A stretch of 64,000 nucleotides of DNA from Pelomyxa schiedti (Eukaryota > Evosea > Pelobiontida > Pelomyxidae): positions 1-64,000 of the forward strand of contig JAHLWZ010000863.1 of the NCBI GenBank assembly GCA_020536535.1. The letters run 5' to 3'. Position 1 is the first letter of the stretch; the number at the start of each line of letters is the position of its first letter. The position numbers and the translations under genes were made by a program. This document shows, one piece after another, positions 59,386-64,000 of the stretch. Below the pieces are notes generated by a model. It had not been told where the DNA came from, ran no database searches, and was given only the letters and a program-made list of their open reading frames with translations.

Positions 59386-59621
59386 CGTGAGAGGGGTTCT
59401 TTGAAGGAAATCTTTTTTTGTTTGAAGTTAAGTTACCCCAATGAGCCTTTCTTCGACGAGCAGCCCTAAAGATACCCTTTCCCTGAATGCACCTTTGTTG
59501 TATCAAACAGATATCGGCCCAATCCATACAGCCGAAGGAGAAAACCACGAAATCTTTTTCCAGACTCCTAAAGTCTGTCCGTGATCCACGGCTTCTTTTA
59601 CTGCAACAACAAATCCGACTG
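59386..59621. promoter_or_regulatory. Divergent promoter, PSI giant / Cys-rich protein
   Basis: These 236 bp lie between two divergent start codons, each opening a signal peptide. Co-expression of the two surface proteins from a shared promoter is possible. I see no specific motif. Confidence 0.4.
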
Positions 59622-60978
59622 ATGTTCGTTGGTTTACCTCTTCTTCTGTTGCTTCTGCTGGCCTCGACCTCCAATGGGGTATATATTCACCATTTCCTCT
59701 TCCCTCCTCTCTTCCTTTCACACATTACCCAACTAGCAAATGCATCATCCTGGACGAGCAGCGGCCTCTTCAGAGTCATCGTCCTGTGGAATCACTTGTC
59801 ACGACGAACAACTTGGGCCTTGTAACGACGGGCACTACGCTTGTCCTTCTGGTTTGACGTGTCACAACAACCCTCTGGGTTTAGCTTCTACTGGTAAGGA
59901 TATAATGTTGAAACTCACTGACTTAGTTCTTATCGTCTTGTGTTTGTTCACAACAGGGCAATGTTTACCTAAGCCAGCGGCTGGTGATTCCTGCACTTCT
60001 GACAATCCTTGGTTGAGCGAGTGTAATAATGCTGAGGAAGTGGCATTTGGATATGGAACCAGATGGCCTTCTTTGTGCATTGACCACGTGTGCGTGCAAG
60101 GAGTTCCTTTGGGTGCTGCGTGCCCTCCTGCGGCGCCTCTCACAACTTGTATATATGGAACCTGTGTAGATGGAGTCTGCGTCGGACTGGCTGAAGGGGA
60201 ATCTTGCAGTGACTCCTCTAGCACGTGCGGTGAAGGCTTGTACTGCAGCCCTGAAGCGGGATACACGTGCATCAAGCTTAAGACTGAGGGTGAGCAGTGC
60301 GAAGCAGGGGGGTGCAGTTTGCCATGGGATTGTTCTGCACAAACTGGAACTTGCGTTCGCTGGGGGTCTGGAGCTGTAGGGGAGTTCTGCTACTCTTCCT
60401 CTCCGCACTTTTGCCAGCCAGACTTATCCTGCAAACCGGCCCCATCTACCAAGGAATGTGATGAACCAACCATAGGGCGAGCAGTAGTGCAACAGTTCAC
60501 CTGCCAAAAGAAAGATTACACACCAGAGGGCTTGGAATGTAAGACGGACCCGCAAGTATGCGGTGACATCAGCTGCATGTGTATCAATAAAACTGCAAAA
60601 TGCGAGGATAGAGGCCCCAACTGCACTGCTGCAATGACGGCATGGCTGGATTGTGTTGCTGAAGCAATCACGGGTGAGGATGCTTGCGCTTTTTCTTCTG
60701 GCTTACCCGATCCCACTGGTATTTCCTGCTTTTTCCAATACTCAAGTGGATTGCTCCGCTAAACAACCCTCACAGGTTGCATTGCTGAAGCTTGCTATGA
60801 CTCGGCAGTATGTATACACACTTGCATTGGAGTGAACACTGGATTCACAAATTGCCAGTGGATGGACACATGCACATTGACACCCTCATCCCCAGCCCCT
60901 CGCGATGGCCCAGTTGCACTCCTTCTCGTACTGCTTACAACACTCGCCCTGTTGTACAATCTGGCACAACCACACTAA
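59622..60978 (+). CDS. Cys-rich surface protein, probably GPI-anchored
   Basis: The start at 59622 gives MFVGLPLLLLLLLASTSNG, a strong signal peptide; exon 1 then joins exon 2 in phase 0. The mature chain is very rich in cysteine, with segments such as SCGITCHDEQLGPCNDGHYA, CIYGTCVDGVC, GEGLYCSPEAGYTC and CMCINKTAKC. The C-C spacing recalls Dickkopf/colipase-like or granulin-like folds but matches none securely. The C-terminus (PVALLLVLLTTLALLYNLA) is hydrophobic with almost nothing after it, as in a GPI-anchor signal. Introns lie near 59891-59957 and 60719-60774. It is head-to-head with the PSI giant. Function is unknown; a coat or recognition protein is plausible. Confidence 0.83.
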
Positions 60979-61321
60979 AACAATAGAGAAAAATATAAAA
61001 CCAAATCCGCCGTTTTGTAGCACACAATCCGACCCATCATCGAAAAACCAGCCCCGTTCCACTAACTTTTTTATCGCTCAAAGAGGAGACAACGAACTGT
61101 GGGGCCGGTTTCGGGATGATTTTTTACCTTACTTTCTATGATACCTCCATGCTTTCAACTTACTGTGTCTGAGAAGCTCCATTTTTTGAAGTCATCACTT
61201 TTTTCCGTTTGTTTCGGGTGACATCGAAAAGTCATCACCAAGCCCGCGAGTGAGCACCACGCGTATTCCACGAGAACCCACAATTTCGAACAGTTTGAGT
61301 GAGTTAAGATGATGACCTCGG
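60979..61321. other. Intergenic region before the MFSD1-like gene
   Basis: These 343 bases hold no convincing gene. AATATAAAACC near 60991 may be part of the 3' processing signal of the Cys-rich gene. The promoter of the transporter gene must lie in the second half. An upstream ATG-ATG at 61308 opens a frame that closes after about 36 codons. Confidence 0.45.
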
Positions 61322-63508
61322 ATGACGGTAGTTGTTGCCACAAGTGCACAACGAACTCTAACAATAACCTCCAAACAAAAACAAAAAACAAAAACCAAAT
61401 CAGAGCACCCTATTGAACTAGACAATTCAACTCCTAGTTCAAAAGATGGTGGTGCTGTTGAAGGGGAAGTAGTGGCTAGTGGGGCAGAGAGTGGTGGTGA
61501 GGCAACTGAGAAGTCTGCAGGTATTAAAGCCACACTGAAAAGCCTGTGGAGAGACAGGGTGATTAGGTTCTCTTGTTTGGCCTTGATTTGCTCCCTTACA
61601 TTTGGTTCTTATTACTGCTATGACATTCCTGGTACTTTCTTGTTAAAGTGGAACTTTGGATTCTTTCTAAGAAACCTAAGGTGCTTTAACACAGCCCGTT
61701 CTCCAAGATTGGTTTGACATCACCCCTGTTCAGTATGAACTGTTTTACTCCCTCTATGGTAAGTATATTCTAGGGTTTTTTTTCTAAAAAAACCAAAGCC
61801 TGGCCCAATACTGTTCTTGCCTTTTGTGGAGGCTACCTAGTTGACCGAGTTTTTGGAATAAGGTAAACACAATGCTCAATGGGTTTACCCAATTCCTATA
61901 GGTTGGGGTCTTTTGTTTTTGCGGGTACTGTTCTTATTGGACAGCTTTTTTTTGCTTTGGGCACAGACTGGAGATGGTATTACCTGGCATGTGCTGGTCG
62001 ATTCATTTATGGGTATTTATAGTACTCTTTCAACTGCAATTCTCATTCGCTTGATGATTGTATACAGTCTAGGTGGGGAGTGCATATCAGGTTACTTAGT
62101 CTTTTTCCCTTTGATGTAGCTGAAAAATGAAGTTTGCCAGAGCACATTTACTTCTTTGTGGTTTCGCGGCAGAGAGCTCTCTCTGGCGTTTGCTATTGCC
62201 CTTTCATTTGCTCGGCTGGTTCATCTCTAACCAAATCTGATCATTATAACCCTAATTTAGGGCAGCGCAGTTAACTTCATGATAACTCCACGTCTGCAGA
62301 ATGCCTTTGGAACAGACATTGCCACTTGGTTTGGTATCCCGAAAATGCCGAAAACTGGCATGCATTAATGCTCGAATCTAGGCTTTGTAGTGTGCTTTAT
62401 TTCTATTGGTGGGAGTCTTCTTCTTTGGCTCGCAGATAAAAAAGCGTAATGCTTCGATATAGCTTTTCTATTTTATGGTTTTATAGGCAACAAACCGGGT
62501 TCCGTGCTTCTGTTGCAAGCAAGGAAGCCAAACCGAGCTTTCGTGATATACTTCAGTTCCCTGTCGCCTTATATGGACTTATTGCCATAGTTGTGGGGTA
62601 TTATGTTTCAGTTTTCATATGGATTACGATTGGAAGGTTCTTATACGAACCACGAATTCTTTCTCAATTTTCTTTAGTGCAGCTTATATGGACAAGTATG
62701 GAATGACTGATACGGAAGCTGGAGACTACATTGGGATCCCTTATTTAGTGTATGGATGCATTGATCAGTCCAACATTTAATACCATGAAGTTCGGCTTGT
62801 GCGGCACCCGTTTTAGGACTAGTGGTGGATATAGTGGGATTCAATCTTTCATGGAGTATGTATGCTGCTTCATGCTCACTCCTAACTATTCAGCACTTAA
62901 GTTCTGGGAGCATGTATCCTCCAAGTTCTTACGCACTTGGTGATGGCACTGTCAACAGACAACTGCCCTCCTCTCGTTCCAATGTTGATGATGGGCTTTT
63001 CCTACTCAGCACTTGCTGCTTCATTATGGCCGTAATTTTCCCTAAAATGAAATCCTTTACGACCACCAATCCTTTAGGTGTGTTGCTCTCTTAGTTCCCA
63101 AGAGCTTGACGGCAACCGCATTTGGTCTTTCATACTCAATCCAAAATATTGGTCTTGCCATATTTCCACTTATTATAGGAGCTGTCCTTGAGGCCACCAA
63201 TGACGATTACGCGTAATTTTACCCGCATTCAAAAACACACTAATATTTTACCCAGACTGACGTCATACATTTTCGCCATATGTGCCGGTGTAGCTGCCCT
63301 TTTCGCCATTGCTCTGATGATACACAACTTCTATACCAAGGGGCTGATAAACTCCAGCCGCAAGGTCATGCAATTGAGGTTAAAGAAAAGAGAAGAAGCA
63401 CAAGCACCTCTTGTAGAAGAAAACAGCCTTTCTCTCCCCGATGTGCCTCATCCCCCAAGCAAATTTCAAATCAAGATGAAGGCCTTACGACTATGGTGCC
63501 ACTGCTAA
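61322..63508 (+). CDS. MFSD1: MFSD1-like major facilitator transporter
   Basis: This is a twelve-helix major facilitator protein of the MFSD1 type, which in animals exports dipeptides from lysosomes. A hydrophilic N-terminus leads to FSCLALICSLTFGSYYCYDI (helix 1), then over introns to SLY + AWPNTVLAFCGGYLVDRVFG, the loop motif typical of MFSD1. Later segments are VLIGQLFFALG, ACAGRFIYG, GGECIS, ALSFARLGSAVNFMITPRLQ, and near the end YIFAICAGVAALFAIALMIH followed by a charged tail. About ten introns cut the helices. The first codon is uncertain: 61322 keeps the frame open, while the ATG at 61308 does not without an extra intron. The role in phagolysosomal nutrient recovery is inferred and suits the glycosidases in this window. 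Confidence 0.88.
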
Positions 63509-63606
63509 AATAGGATCAATTCTGTAGAATCAAGTCATAAAAGAATAATCTATGCAAAATACACAATTGAAGCAAAAGAAAACCATCTATTAAATTCTGT
63601 TTGGTT

Positions 63607-64000
63607 TTACAACCCACTGGTCTTTGGCTTGAGGTTGATTGTGATGTTATCAAAGAGTTCCATCATTGCTTTTGTTTTGGGTCCCACTGTGCCTGATCCT
63701 ATTACAGCTCCATCAACATTGACTATTGGAAGGACTCGTTTATTGGCAGCAGTGAAAAAGGCCTCATCAGCATGCAGGAGTTCATCTATGTGAACTTCCC
63801 TTTCCTCCACAGCCCAACCATGGGTACGGGCCAACTGAAGGATGTGTTTGCGAGTAATTCCAAGTAATATCCCCTATATATTGTTTCTTAGTTGGTTGAA
63901 AGATTGCACAATAATTAAGATTTCTCACTGTTTGAGGAGTTATCAGTACACCATTTTTCACAAGGAAAATGTTGGAAACAGAGCCCTCATATATAACTGG
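63607..64000 (-). CDS. Class IV aminotransferase, partial (C-terminal part)
   Basis: Only the last two exons are in the window (64000-63929, open at the right edge, and 63873-63607). They encode VIYEGSVSNIFLVKNGVLIT, then after a 55-nt intron GILLGITRKHILQLARTHG, EREVHIDELLHADEAFFT and VDGAVIGSGTVGP. This order is characteristic of fold-type IV PLP enzymes: branched-chain or D-amino-acid aminotransferases and aminodeoxychorismate lyase. The catalytic lysine region lies outside the window, so the exact enzyme cannot be named. It converges with the transporter gene over 98 bp. Confidence 0.88.

Overview
The window is nuclear DNA of a unicellular eukaryote. Genes lie close together on both strands and most are cut by many short GT-AG introns of about 30-100 nt. 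I find no tRNA, rRNA, CRISPR array or bacterial-type operon. An IFT38/CLUAP1 gene implies that the lineage builds a flagellum. Large receptor-like tyrosine-kinase-like kinases, an intronless ankyrin-like protein and giant Cys-rich surface proteins would fit an amoeboid flagellate, for example an archamoeba such as Pelomyxa or Mastigamoeba. That placement is inference, since the sequence alone does not fix the species.

Layout: 1-1983, the 3' exons of an unidentified plus-strand gene. 2383-3980, a calcineurin-type metallophosphoesterase. 4546-9522, a 27-exon gene encoding about 20 leucine-rich repeats, a SAM-like domain and a C14 caspase domain. 9523-11882, a gene-poor stretch with scattered coding-like segments, possibly transposon debris. 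11883-13468 (-), GH30 glucosylceramidase. 13683-16027 and 16561-19099, a tandem pair of GTPase / zinc-ribbon / ADP-ribosyltransferase fusions, the first with a frameshifted tail. 19130-19291, a MITE-like inverted-repeat element. 19368-22446, GH89 alpha-N-acetylglucosaminidase. 22582-26466, a GH3 beta-xylosidase/glucosidase with an N-terminal ricin-B-like lectin. 26699-27594 (-), a CTD-phosphatase-like protein. 28091-32095 (-), a receptor kinase. 32264-34244 (-), CLUAP1/IFT38. 34693-35306, a kinase-like fragment. 35462-38347, a protein with three Rossmann modules resembling 3-hydroxyacyl-CoA dehydrogenase and a C-terminal RING finger. 38513-40906 (-), an intronless ankyrin-like protein. 41102-42533, a SAP-like protein. 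43115-45379, a single-pass protein with PPC-like domains. 45501-47578 (-), a PRP4-like kinase. 47771-49329 (-), a secreted Asp-box beta-propeller. 49579-59385 (-), a giant transmembrane protein with roughly 70 PSI-like Cys repeats. 59622-60978, a Cys-rich protein that may be GPI-anchored. 61322-63508, an MFSD1-like transporter. 63607-64000 (-), a partial class IV aminotransferase.

Three themes stand out. First, two architectures look like sensor-effector fusions: LRR-SAM-caspase, and GTPase-zinc-ADP-ribosyltransferase. Second, three secreted or lysosomal glycosidases (GH30, GH89, GH3) lie within 15 kb around the GTPase-ART pair, and an MFSD1-like, probably lysosomal, transporter lies elsewhere in the window. 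This suggests a phagocytic, glycan-digesting cell. Third, several large extracellular proteins (receptor kinase, PSI giant, PPC protein, Cys-rich protein) point to an elaborate cell surface. Functional links between neighbours are inference; eukaryotic adjacency alone proves little.
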